Shown: one piece after another, positions 1 through 5,607 of the stretch
How positions within the stretch are numbered: the first letter of the stretch is position 1
Layout of the letters: each line of letters opens with the position of its first letter
Position numbers and translations under genes: made by a program
Assembly (NCBI GenBank): GCA_938029995.1
Contig: CALHGI010000590.1
Span: 1 to 8,083, forward strand
DNA: 8,083 nt
Source of the DNA: an uncultured cyanobacterium
GTDB lineage: Bacteria > Cyanobacteriota > Cyanobacteriia > Phormidesmidales > Phormidesmidaceae
Direction of reading: 5' to 3'
The notes under the pieces: model-generated
What the model saw: only the letters and a program-made list of their open reading frames with translations
What the model was told of the DNA's origin: nothing
Database searches by the model: none

Positions 1-108
1 CTGGCGTTGCTGATCCTCGGGATGATTTCATCTAATAGATACCGGTTTCTTGCATCATTGCCAGATCGGTTCATCCCCAAAATCAGCACCGGCAAATTTC
101 TTACCTAG
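1..108. other. Left-edge stretch; possible partial gene on either strand
   Basis: Two reading frames run open to the window edge, and they overlap, so at most one is likely real. On the + strand a frame is open from base 1 to a TAG at 106-108 and would be the last 35 residues of an upstream protein (it ends STGKFLT). On the - strand a frame opens after a TAG near 104 and runs off the edge. Its possible starts are TTG at 95, GTG at 89 or ATG at 74, and it reads PVLILGMNRSGN followed by DARNRYLLDEIIP. That looks somewhat protein-like (a hydrophobic strand then a glycine turn), but I do not recognise it and the visible part is too short to assign. No convincing promoter was identified here. Confidence 0.3.
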
Positions 109-157
109 AAAATTTTACCCATGAGGACGGTGGGCCTTGCCCATCCTAAATCCAATC

Positions 158-162
158 GGAGG
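158..162 (+). promoter_or_regulatory. Ribosome binding site deciding a TTG start
   Basis: GGAGG lies 8 bases before the TTG at 171. No ATG or GTG in this frame offers a better match, so this strong Shine-Dalgarno sequence is the main reason for accepting TTG as the start of the prohibitin-like gene. A small hairpin (TGGGC-CTT-GCCCA, 131-143) lies just upstream in the leader. Confidence 0.7.
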
Positions 163-170
163 AACTGATT

Positions 171-1004
171 TTGAGCGCTCGGACGGGTAGCTGGCAACCA
201 GCTGCGATCGCACTTTTGGCCATTATTATTGGCCTCATTCTGACAAGCACCCTAGTAATTATCAATCCCGGTCAGGCCGGGGTGTTGAGTATTCTCGGCA
301 AAGCCCAAGACTCACCGCTGTTGGAGGGCATTCACATTAAGCCACCCTTGGTTTCCTTTGTGGATGTGTACGACATGACGGTACAAAAATTTGAAGTGCC
401 CGCCGAAAGTTCCACCAAGGACCTTCAGGATCTGCGGGCTCGGTTTGCCATCAACTTTCGACTAGACCCAGGCAACATTGTCGAAATTCGACGCAAGCAA
501 GGCACCCTGGCGAACGTGGTCGCCAAGATCATCGCCCCCCAAACCCAGGAATCCTTCAAAATTGCCGCCGCTCGCCGGACGGTGGAGGAGGCCATTACCC
601 AACGCACCAAACTTAAGGAAGACTTTGACGATGCCCTTAGCAGTCGTCTAGAAAAATACGGCATCATCATCCTCGACACCAGTGTGGTTGACCTATCATT
701 TTCCGAAGAGTTTGCCCGCGCGGTGGAACAAAAGCAAATTGCTGAGCAAAGTGCCCGCCGAGCCGTCTATGTAGCCCAACAGGCTGAACAAGAGGCCCAG
801 GCAGAAATCAATCGGGCAAAGGGTCGAGCCGAAGCCCAACGGTTGTTGGCAGAAACCCTCAAGGCCCAGGGTGGTGAACTCGTTTTGCAGAAGGAAGCCA
901 TTGAAGCGTGGAAAGACGGAGGTTCCCTAGTTCCTCGTGTGTTGGTCATGGGGGGAGATAAGGGGAGCGGCGTCCCCTTTATTTTCAACATGGATAAAGA
1001 ATAG
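171..1004 (+). CDS. Prohibitin-like SPFH/band 7 membrane protein
   Basis: This 277-residue protein belongs to the prohibitin branch of the SPFH (stomatin/prohibitin/flotillin/HflK-C) superfamily. These are membrane-anchored scaffold proteins that form large rings and in bacteria are linked to membrane quality control. Residues 1-10 are polar, residues 11-31 form one hydrophobic segment (AIALLAIIIGLILTSTLVII), and the PHB domain follows directly from the NPGQAGV motif (about 32-38) to about residue 180. Residues 180-235 are rich in A, E, Q and R with heptad spacing and should be a coiled coil used for assembly. The end, GVPFIFNMDKE, is like the C-terminus of other bacterial prohibitins. Length fits cyanobacterial prohibitins such as Synechocystis Slr1106. 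The gene starts with TTG behind a strong GGAGG, contains a HIP1 site at 204-211 and stands alone, closed by its own terminator. The family call is firm; the exact role in this cell is not known from sequence. Confidence 0.93.
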   Translation: MSARTGSWQPAAIALLAIIIGLILTSTLVIINPGQAGVLSILGKAQDSPLLEGIHIKPPLVSFVDVYDMTVQKFEVPAESSTKDLQDLRARFAINFRLDPGNIVEIRRKQGTLANVVAKIIAPQTQESFKIAAARRTVEEAITQRTKLKEDFDDALSSRLEKYGIIILDTSVVDLSFSEEFARAVEQKQIAEQSARRAVYVAQQAEQEAQAEINRAKGRAEAQRLLAETLKAQGGELVLQKEAIEAWKDGGSLVPRVLVMGGDKGSGVPFIFNMDKE

Positions 1005-1033
1005 AACCATGGACAACGCCGCCATAGCTTAGA

Positions 1034-1051
1034 CCACCGCCACAGCGGTGG
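1034..1051. repeat. Small perfect hairpin 3' of the prohibitin gene
   Basis: CCACCGC (1034-1040) and GCGGTGG (1045-1051) form a perfect 7-bp stem closed by the loop CACA. It lacks a T-run and lies just before the stronger terminator at 1068-1112, so it may protect the mRNA 3' end or help that terminator. Confidence 0.5.
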
Positions 1052-1067
1052 CAATGACTAGAGAACT

Positions 1068-1112
1068 GGGTGTAGAAGACGGTCCGCGGACTCTCTCTAC
1101 ACCCTTTTTTTT
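1068..1112 (+). terminator. Rho-independent terminator of the prohibitin-like gene
   Basis: GGGTGTAGA (1068-1076) pairs with TCTACACCC (1096-1104) as a perfect 9-bp stem and is followed at once by eight Ts (1105-1112). The loop holds a second perfect palindrome, GTCCGCGGAC (1082-1091), which would stack as an inner hairpin. The T-run is only on the + side, so this ends the prohibitin transcript and is not a good terminator for the facing kinase gene. Confidence 0.88.
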
Positions 1113-1114
1113 GC

Positions 1115-1130
1115 CCCTAGAATGCTAGGG
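1115..1130 (-). repeat. Short hairpin downstream of the kinase gene
   Basis: CCCTAG (1115-1120) and CTAGGG (1125-1130) form a 6-bp stem with the loop AATG. It lies 52 bases past the kinase stop. There is no T-run on the minus side, so if it contributes to kinase termination it is not a textbook intrinsic terminator. Confidence 0.35.
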
Positions 1131-1136
1131 CCACGG

Positions 1137-1192
1137 ACTTCAGCCCACAGATTTCAGCCCACAGATTTCAGCCCACAAACTTCAGCGCACAT
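1137..1192. repeat. Four tandem copies of a 14-bp unit across the kinase stop
   Basis: Four adjacent 14-base units start at 1137, 1151, 1165 and 1179: ACTTCAGCCCACAG, ATTTCAGCCCACAG, ATTTCAGCCCACAA and ACTTCAGCGCACAT. Units 1 to 3 differ at only one or two bases. The fourth is more diverged and contains the kinase stop codon (1182-1184 read as TGA on the - strand). The array probably arose by duplicating the 3' end of the kinase gene outward into the spacer. Each unit keeps the TGA, but 14 is not a multiple of 3, so the frame changes from unit to unit. Confidence 0.9.
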
Positions 1193-2933
1193 AGATGTGG
1201 ATAAACCCATTGCTGTTGCGCTCAATGCTGCCGGTGAGGCCATTTTGTTCAAACGGGTAGCGCTCAACCTGGCCGGTGCGCACCTGCTCTAGGCCGGTTT
1301 CAATCTCTCGCGTGGACTGGCCATCCAGCATTCCGGCGAGGGCAACCCGCATAATCAATCGATCGTAGGACGGGGCAAATACCGCTTCGGCCTGCTGCAC
1401 AGTGGTCCCCCCAGCGTCATAAACATAGGCGACGGAGGCTCGGTTGGGGTCTAGCTCGTATACGGCGGTGGTGGCCGATGGCGACGCAGACTGTCGAGTG
1501 GGTGATCCTAGCCGATTTGCGATCGCAGTCGCCGTAGTGCCAGGGGCAAAACCAGGCACAGATACCACCCCATTGCCCCCCCCAGGCGCTGCCGTATTTG
1601 GGTTACCACTATTACTCAATATCAGCGGTGGAGCGGCCGCAGTCGGTGGCGGTGTGGTTGGTTCCGGTTCCGGTTCAATGTCCGCGCTAACCTCACTATC
1701 CGTTTCTGGCGTGGGGTCCGTTTCCTCCGGCAAAATTTCCTCTAGGTCCGGTAACGCTACGTCAGGCAGCTGCACCTCCGGTAAAGATATCTCCGGCAGG
1801 TTCGCTGTTTTTTCCCTAACATTATCGACGGCTTGTCGAGCCACGGTATAAACGCGATAGCCCACAAAACCCAAGCCACCCAAAAGCCCCAACAACATCA
1901 GGGACAGGAACAGCTTAAATATCCCCGGTCCCTGACGCTTGGGGCGAACGGCCGACTGTGCCGAGGTCAGATCTGAAGGTCTTTCAGCAGCTACAATTCG
2001 AGTATCATCCCGATTCAGACCGTACCCGGAGGGACGGCCCGGAGCCACAACCTGAGTGGGTTGGGTCGTTGAGGCTTGCTGACGACCCCGCCGAGACGAG
2101 GCCGTTGGCGACGCCCCGGGGGCCGACAACATCGTTAGCCAAGTGGCAATAGACTGGGGGCGTTGGGCTAACTCTAGGGCCATCCCCTGGAGAATAGCCT
2201 GCTCTAGGCTAGGACTTAGGTCACGGTTTAGCTGCCGTGGAGGCGTGAGGGGTTGGTGCGACCTCAACACAGACGCCACCGGCACCTCCCCCGTCACCGC
2301 CGCATACAACGTCGCCGCTAAACCATAGACATCCGAAGCAGCCGACCGCCGCGCCTTAGGCAAATACTGCTCCAGGGGCGCATATCCTTCCGAAACCAAG
2401 TTGGTATGGGTTTGAGTTTGGCCGCTGGACAGTTCACGGGCAATGCCAAAGTCAATCAAAATGGCATTGGCCCCATTCACCATAACGTTTTGCGGTTTAA
2501 CATCCCGATGGAGTAACCCTTGCCCGTGGACCGTCTGCAGCGCGCTGGCAATTTGTCGAATATACTGCAGAGCCAAATCTTCCCCCAGGGGTCGACGGGG
2601 AAAAATCATGGCCGATAGGGGCTGACCTGGAATAAAATCCATCACCAGATAGGGCCGCCCAGCCTCAACAAAAAAGTCCGTTACATTGACAATATTCGGA
2701 TGCTGACACTGGGCCAGACGGCGTGCTTCCGCTTCAAACTGCTTCAGCTGTTGCGCTTGCTGATCTTTTCGTGACGAACTTTCTGGCCAGTAGAGGGTTT
2801 TAACGACGACCACCTGATCAAGGGGATGACGGACCGCACGATAGGTTACGCCAAACCCACCCCGTCCCAGCTCCTCCTCAATCACGTACTTGCCGTTTTG
2901 AAGACTGGTGCCCACCAAATTCGCGCTGTTCAC
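1182..2933 (-). CDS. Membrane-bound Hanks-type Ser/Thr protein kinase
   Basis: This 583-residue kinase has an N-terminal cytoplasmic catalytic domain (about 16-270) with all key parts visible: glycine-rich loop GRGGFG (23-28), ATP lysine K45 (VVVVK), a helix-C glutamate (probably E69), catalytic loop HRDVKPQN (142-149, base D144), metal-binding DFG (161-163), an APE-like segment YAPLE (184-188) and DVYG (201-204). A basic, Pro/Ser-rich linker leads to one membrane segment at about 338-358. Outside the membrane come an LP[DE]-repeat stalk (379-404), a stretch rich in P, T and E, and a C-terminal globular region (about 456-583) that I do not recognise and that may sense a signal. The start is GTG at 2933; the frame is closed by a TGA ten codons upstream, and GGCGGA (2942-2947) is a weak ribosome site. 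The gene stands alone, convergent with the prohibitin gene and divergent from the HEPN gene. An active kinase is likely; substrates are unknown. Confidence 0.95.
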   Translation of the reverse strand: MNSANLVGTSLQNGKYVIEEELGRGGFGVTYRAVRHPLDQVVVVKTLYWPESSSRKDQQAQQLKQFEAEARRLAQCQHPNIVNVTDFFVEAGRPYLVMDFIPGQPLSAMIFPRRPLGEDLALQYIRQIASALQTVHGQGLLHRDVKPQNVMVNGANAILIDFGIARELSSGQTQTHTNLVSEGYAPLEQYLPKARRSAASDVYGLAATLYAAVTGEVPVASVLRSHQPLTPPRQLNRDLSPSLEQAILQGMALELAQRPQSIATWLTMLSAPGASPTASSRRGRQQASTTQPTQVVAPGRPSGYGLNRDDTRIVAAERPSDLTSAQSAVRPKRQGPGIFKLFLSLMLLGLLGGLGFVGYRVYTVARQAVDNVREKTANLPEISLPEVQLPDVALPDLEEILPEETDPTPETDSEVSADIEPEPEPTTPPPTAAAPPLILSNSGNPNTAAPGGGNGVVSVPGFAPGTTATAIANRLGSPTRQSASPSATTAVYELDPNRASVAYVYDAGGTTVQQAEAVFAPSYDRLIMRVALAGMLDGQSTREIETGLEQVRTGQVERYPFEQNGLTGSIERNSNGFIHIYVR

Positions 2934-3048
2934 CCTGTCAATCCGCCCGATTCCACAGAATCATCTTTAGCATAAAATTTCCTCTATCGCATGATATTAG
3001 CGACGGAGCAAGAACTGTGCTACGTGGTACGGCAAAAAATCCTCCGAA

Positions 3049-3070
3049 CAAGATACTACCGGGTATCTTG
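3049..3070. repeat. 8-bp inverted repeat in the divergent promoter region
   Basis: CAAGATAC (3049-3056) and GTATCTTG (3063-3070) are perfect inverted arms around the 6-base centre TACCGG. The site lies about 115 bases before the kinase start and 165 before the HEPN start. It could be a dimer-binding operator acting on either promoter, or a hairpin in the kinase leader. Confidence 0.55.
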
Positions 3071-3222
3071 ACCGTTTCAATATCGTTGAGATAGACCGCC
3101 CCCGCACCCTTAAAAGAATTCAACAGTCTGACCGCTGGCCATTGATAATGTCAAAAAGCCTTTAATCTTGGGCCTAGTTTGTGCTTTAATGTCCGCTGGG
3201 ACGGATTTTTTCAGAATGTTTC

Positions 3223-3226
3223 GGAG
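3223..3226 (+). promoter_or_regulatory. Ribosome binding site favouring the ATG at 3237
   Basis: GGAG lies 10 bases before the ATG at 3237. The frame stays open upstream to a TTG at 3168, but that start has no ribosome site and would add 23 residues with no match to the HEPN fold, so 3237 is preferred. Confidence 0.5.
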
Positions 3227-3236
3227 TTCTCTATCC

Positions 3237-3662
3237 ATGAAGTCTGAGCAAAAGCAGCGCCTTCTCAATGCGAAGGAAAATATAAAGGCGGCTCAGCTAC
3301 TCGCCCATAGTCATTTTTACGATATCGCCATCTCCCGCTCCTACTACGCCATGCTATACGTAGCCGAAGCCCTCCTCCTAGAGGAAGCAACGGCCATACC
3401 CACCCAACAGGAAGCCATTAGCAGTTTGTTCGCAGAGAAATTCTCCGAGAAAAGTCCCCTATTCCAGCCCTACGGCATTTATCTCAACAACGGCTTAGAA
3501 GCCAGGCTAAGGGCCGACTATTGCCATGGCGAAAAGGCAACCCTCGCAGAAGCCAAACAGCACATCAACCGGGCTAAAGCATTCCTAGATCTAGCCAAGC
3601 ACTATCTCAGTGCAGAGCCAGTGGCCATGGGTCGAGCTGATGTTATGGCCAGTCGAGTATAG
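3237..3662 (+). CDS. HEPN-domain protein (UPF0332-like), no MNT partner
   Basis: This 141-residue all-helical protein is of the HEPN superfamily, whose members include RNase toxins and partners of minimal nucleotidyltransferase (MNT) antitoxins. The evidence is the N-terminal pattern NAKENIKAAQLLA, then YDIAISRSYYAMLYVAEALL (about 28-47), very close to the conserved SR-YYAM-Y-AE-LL helix, then RLRADYCHG (about 90-98), then an EA-I--A--FL terminal helix. R92 and H97 give an Rx4H spacing, the usual HEPN RNase motif. However, the R--ADY context is that of the UPF0332 subgroup, where the histidine is not always kept, so nuclease activity is uncertain. Length is normal for a stand-alone HEPN domain. 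Neither side carries an MNT gene; the neighbours are a divergent kinase and a convergent transporter. It may be a degraded toxin-antitoxin pair, a solitary RNase or an accessory protein whose partner lies elsewhere. Confidence 0.83.
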   Translation: MKSEQKQRLLNAKENIKAAQLLAHSHFYDIAISRSYYAMLYVAEALLLEEATAIPTQQEAISSLFAEKFSEKSPLFQPYGIYLNNGLEARLRADYCHGEKATLAEAKQHINRAKAFLDLAKHYLSAEPVAMGRADVMASRV

Positions 3663-3711
3663 GCACCCGTCAGCTCCGTTTTCTGGCAGCTCAACCTAAA
3701 TATGGCAACTC

Positions 3712-3741
3712 AGCAGCCCTAGAACCGTTTCTAGGGCTGTT
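3712..3741. terminator. Shared hairpin between HEPN and transporter genes
   Basis: CAGCCCTAGAA (3714-3724) and TTCTAGGGCTG (3729-3739) form a perfect 11-bp stem around CCGT, extendable by a G-U and an A-T pair to 3712-3741. The stop codon of the transporter gene (3731-3733) lies within the 3' arm. There is no T-run on either side. It is placed to end both converging transcripts, probably as a rho-type or processing structure. Confidence 0.6.
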
Positions 3742-5137
3742 CCCGTTTACGGCGCTCAGCAAGTTTGAGTAAGGTTTCCCTATGACTTGCTTTCGTAATG
3801 GGGTAGAAGTAGGTCAGCACCATGCCGCATAGCAGCAACACCAGCGGCACCGGTCCCATAAAGAAACGAATGGCCAGCAACGCTGACTCTGGTTGCTCAG
3901 CCGCCTCCTTAATAAAGCCAGAGGTTTGCAGCGCTAAACTAACCAGAAAAATACCAATAGCCAATCCCATTTTTTGCAGCAGGGTCATAAACGCATAAAA
4001 AACACCCTCACGCCGCTGGCCAGTGTTGAGTTCGTCTAACTCAATGACATCAGGCAAAATGGACCACGGTACAACATAGGCCGTGGCTACGCCAAAGCTG
4101 GCTAAGATACATAGGCCATAGAGAAAACTAAACTGACCTGGCTGCAAGAAAAATAAGGCGATTTGTACAATCACCCAAATACCACTGCCCAGGAAATACA
4201 GCCCCTTTTTGCCAACGCGCTTGGCCAATAGATTACAGATAACCATCATTAAGATGGCCGTCCCCTGAACCAACAGAGCCGCCAAAAAATAGTCGTCAGC
4301 CCCCATCCAAAAAGTGACGTAAAACGGAATAATCGTGGCCGTAATTTGCAGCGCCAGCCATGAAAACATGTAGATACCGACAACAAATAAAAATGGCCGG
4401 TTACTAAAAACAATCTTTATCTGCTGTAGGAACGAGCTGCCGTTTTCACCTTCGGTGTAATTGAGCGATCGTCCACGATAGGCAGCCTGCCGTTTGTAAT
4501 AGGGGAAGGTCCCCAAAACACACCACAAGATAGCTCCGATGGAAATCACCCCGCCCATTGAGCCAAGGATCTGATACTGTCGCTGCGGATCTTCCACCAT
4601 TTGACTGACAATCAATCCTAGGGCTAACACTGCAACAGCGCCAAATAGGGAAAACGACAGTCGAAAGGAGGTTAATTCAGTCCGTTCGTCGTAATCCTCG
4701 GTCATCTCAGCTGTCAGCGTGGAATAGGGCAGGTTTGTCGTTGTAAAAAATATCTGAAAAACAACGGAAACAACGACGTAATACCAAAACAGCGCCATTT
4801 GGCTCGTGAACCCCGGCACAATCCAATTCAGATAAAAAGTGGCCCCAAAGGGGATGGCCGTCAGGGCTATCCATGGGTAGCGGCGTCCCCAGCGAGAGCG
4901 GGTGCGATCGCTCAGGATACCGACAGCTGGATCATTGACCGCATCCCAGATTTTGCCAATCAAAAGTACGGACCCTGCGGTTAATGGCTCTAATCCAGCA
5001 ACATTCGTCAAAAAGATCAGAAATGAAAATGCTAGTAAGTTAGAGGTTAGACCAGCCCCCAGATCCCCAGCTCCATAGGCCAATTTCACTGGCCAAGTCA
5101 GTTTTGGCGGAGACTGTAATTTGTCTGAATTTTCCAT
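3731..5137 (-). CDS. GPH-family (MelB-like) cation-coupled transporter
   Basis: This 468-residue inner-membrane carrier belongs to the glycoside-pentoside-hexuronide:cation symporter family of the major facilitator superfamily, with the usual length and about 12 hydrophobic segments. The best match is residues 62-90: KIWDAVNDPAVG and then RSRWGRRYPWI line up with E. coli MelB IWDAINDP and RSRWGKFKPWI. D65 and D69 correspond to the MelB Na+-site residues D55 and D59, and K389 (QKMG) to MelB K377, so cation coupling is likely. The two MelB sugar-binding aspartates are not kept: D19 aligns with G29 and D124 with N135 (TNLPYSTL). The substrate is therefore probably not melibiose and cannot be named. 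The start is ATG at 5137 with only a weak ribosome site. The gene is alone, with no hydrolase or sugar kinase beside it, and carries a HIP1 site at 4904-4911. Confidence 0.9.
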   Translation of the reverse strand: MENSDKLQSPPKLTWPVKLAYGAGDLGAGLTSNLLAFSFLIFLTNVAGLEPLTAGSVLLIGKIWDAVNDPAVGILSDRTRSRWGRRYPWIALTAIPFGATFYLNWIVPGFTSQMALFWYYVVVSVVFQIFFTTTNLPYSTLTAEMTEDYDERTELTSFRLSFSLFGAVAVLALGLIVSQMVEDPQRQYQILGSMGGVISIGAILWCVLGTFPYYKRQAAYRGRSLNYTEGENGSSFLQQIKIVFSNRPFLFVVGIYMFSWLALQITATIIPFYVTFWMGADDYFLAALLVQGTAILMMVICNLLAKRVGKKGLYFLGSGIWVIVQIALFFLQPGQFSFLYGLCILASFGVATAYVVPWSILPDVIELDELNTGQRREGVFYAFMTLLQKMGLAIGIFLVSLALQTSGFIKEAAEQPESALLAIRFFMGPVPLVLLLCGMVLTYFYPITKASHRETLLKLAERRKREQP

Positions 5138-5225
5138 AGGTTCCGGGGAATTATGAGGAATTATGCTGTTGCTGCTTTAGGACATGACCCGATCTAGAAA
5201 AAGGACACTATGCAGGTTTTTTAGA

Positions 5226-5332
5226 TTAAATCATCTCGAGGATCAGCAAACCCGAAACTATTAAATCATTTGTAGAATGGGGCCTAAGGGCTTGTTAAAA
5301 ATTAAGGTCATGGCCTTATTCATTTAAATCAT
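5226..5332. repeat. Three direct repeats of TTAAATCAT
   Basis: The 9-mer TTAAATCAT occurs at 5226-5234, 5261-5269 and 5324-5332; the first two also share the preceding A. All are in the same orientation, 35 and 63 bases apart, in the upstream region of the transporter gene (90-195 bases before its start). Three identical 9-mers in about 107 bases are unlikely even in AT-rich DNA and suggest binding sites of one regulator. Confidence 0.55.
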
Positions 5333-5355
5333 GGCTTAACAAGCCTTTCAGGCTT
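5286..5355. repeat. Overlapping inverted repeats that could form alternative hairpins
   Basis: GGCTTGTTAA (5289-5298) is a perfect inverted match to TTAACAAGCC (5336-5345), with a further G-T and two A-T positions outside. The right arm also overlaps a second hairpin, AAGCCT (5341-5346) with AGGCTT (5350-5355), loop TTC. Bases AAGCC can pair to the left or to the right but not both, as in switch or attenuator structures. If transcribed towards the transporter, both would lie in its 5' leader. Confidence 0.45.
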
Positions 5356-5607
5356 AAACCGTGAAGTAGTTTCTTAACAGCTCCTAAGCGTAACAGTGTC
5401 GTCACATTAAGCATCACACTAAAGTCCCCCATGGCTGGGCAGAGGCTAGACAGGCGCCAGATGATGGGTCAACTCCACAGTCGTGGCTGGCTGGTAAAAG
5501 CAATAGGCCCCATTGCCAACGCGTTAACCCCGCCCAGTTAACAGTACCCAGCAACGCCAACGTTATATTATTGCCCTATTTGTGTAATCCCTTATTCCCA
5601 ATTGCCC

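Larger units (their letters stand above)
2934..3236. promoter_or_regulatory. Divergent spacer between kinase and HEPN genes
   Basis: These 303 bases should hold the promoters of both the kinase (-) and HEPN (+) genes. I could not pick a convincing -35/-10 pair for either. The one clear structure is an 8-bp inverted repeat at 3049-3070. A 61-codon minus frame opening at a TTG (3123) crosses the spacer and ends 4 bases before the kinase start, but nothing in it resembles a protein. No remnant of an MNT nucleotidyltransferase (the usual HEPN partner) was found. Confidence 0.5.
5138..5607. promoter_or_regulatory. Long repeat-rich spacer, transporter / phosphoribosyltransferase
   Basis: This 470-base divergent spacer holds no credible gene or tRNA. 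The left two thirds, before the transporter start, are AT-rich and contain three copies of TTAAATCAT (5226, 5261, 5324), a 10-bp inverted repeat (5289-5345) and a small hairpin (5341-5355). The right part is more GC-rich, with two GTTAAC sites (5523-5528, 5537-5542) and the AT-rich sequence TTATATTATT (5563-5572) about 40 bases before the phosphoribosyltransferase start, a likely -10 region. A weak -35 (TTAACA, 5538-5543) sits 20 bases before it, which is too far for a standard promoter. Confidence 0.5.

Noticed and set aside
425..1054. Two minus-strand frames opposite the prohibitin gene
   Set aside because: Both lie against a clear SPFH coding sequence and have low-complexity, Arg/Ser/Trp-rich translations typical of antisense frames.
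1137..1192. CRISPR array
   Set aside because: The units are 14 bp and directly adjacent with no spacers, so it is a simple tandem repeat.
1444..1851. 135-codon plus-strand frame inside the kinase gene
   Set aside because: Its composition (runs of G, S, A, V) is what the complement of the Pro/Glu/Thr-rich kinase stalk would give; it is a shadow.
2938..3123. 61-codon minus-strand frame ending 4 bases before the kinase start
   Set aside because: It needs a TTG start with no ribosome site, has no recognisable motif, and covers the divergent spacer where promoters are expected.
3168..3236. 23-residue N-terminal extension of the HEPN protein from TTG
   Set aside because: No ribosome site before the TTG, and a GGAG precedes the ATG at 3237, which gives the normal HEPN length.
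3168..5137. A toxin-antitoxin or defence island built from the HEPN gene, kinase and transporter
   Set aside because: The genes are on alternating strands with long spacers and terminators, no MNT or other antitoxin is present, and the transporter is a normal GPH carrier; the context does not support a system.
5138..5607. tRNA, riboswitch or small ORF in the long spacer
   Set aside because: No cloverleaf, no known aptamer core and no frame of useful length with a start were seen; only simple repeats and hairpins can be supported.
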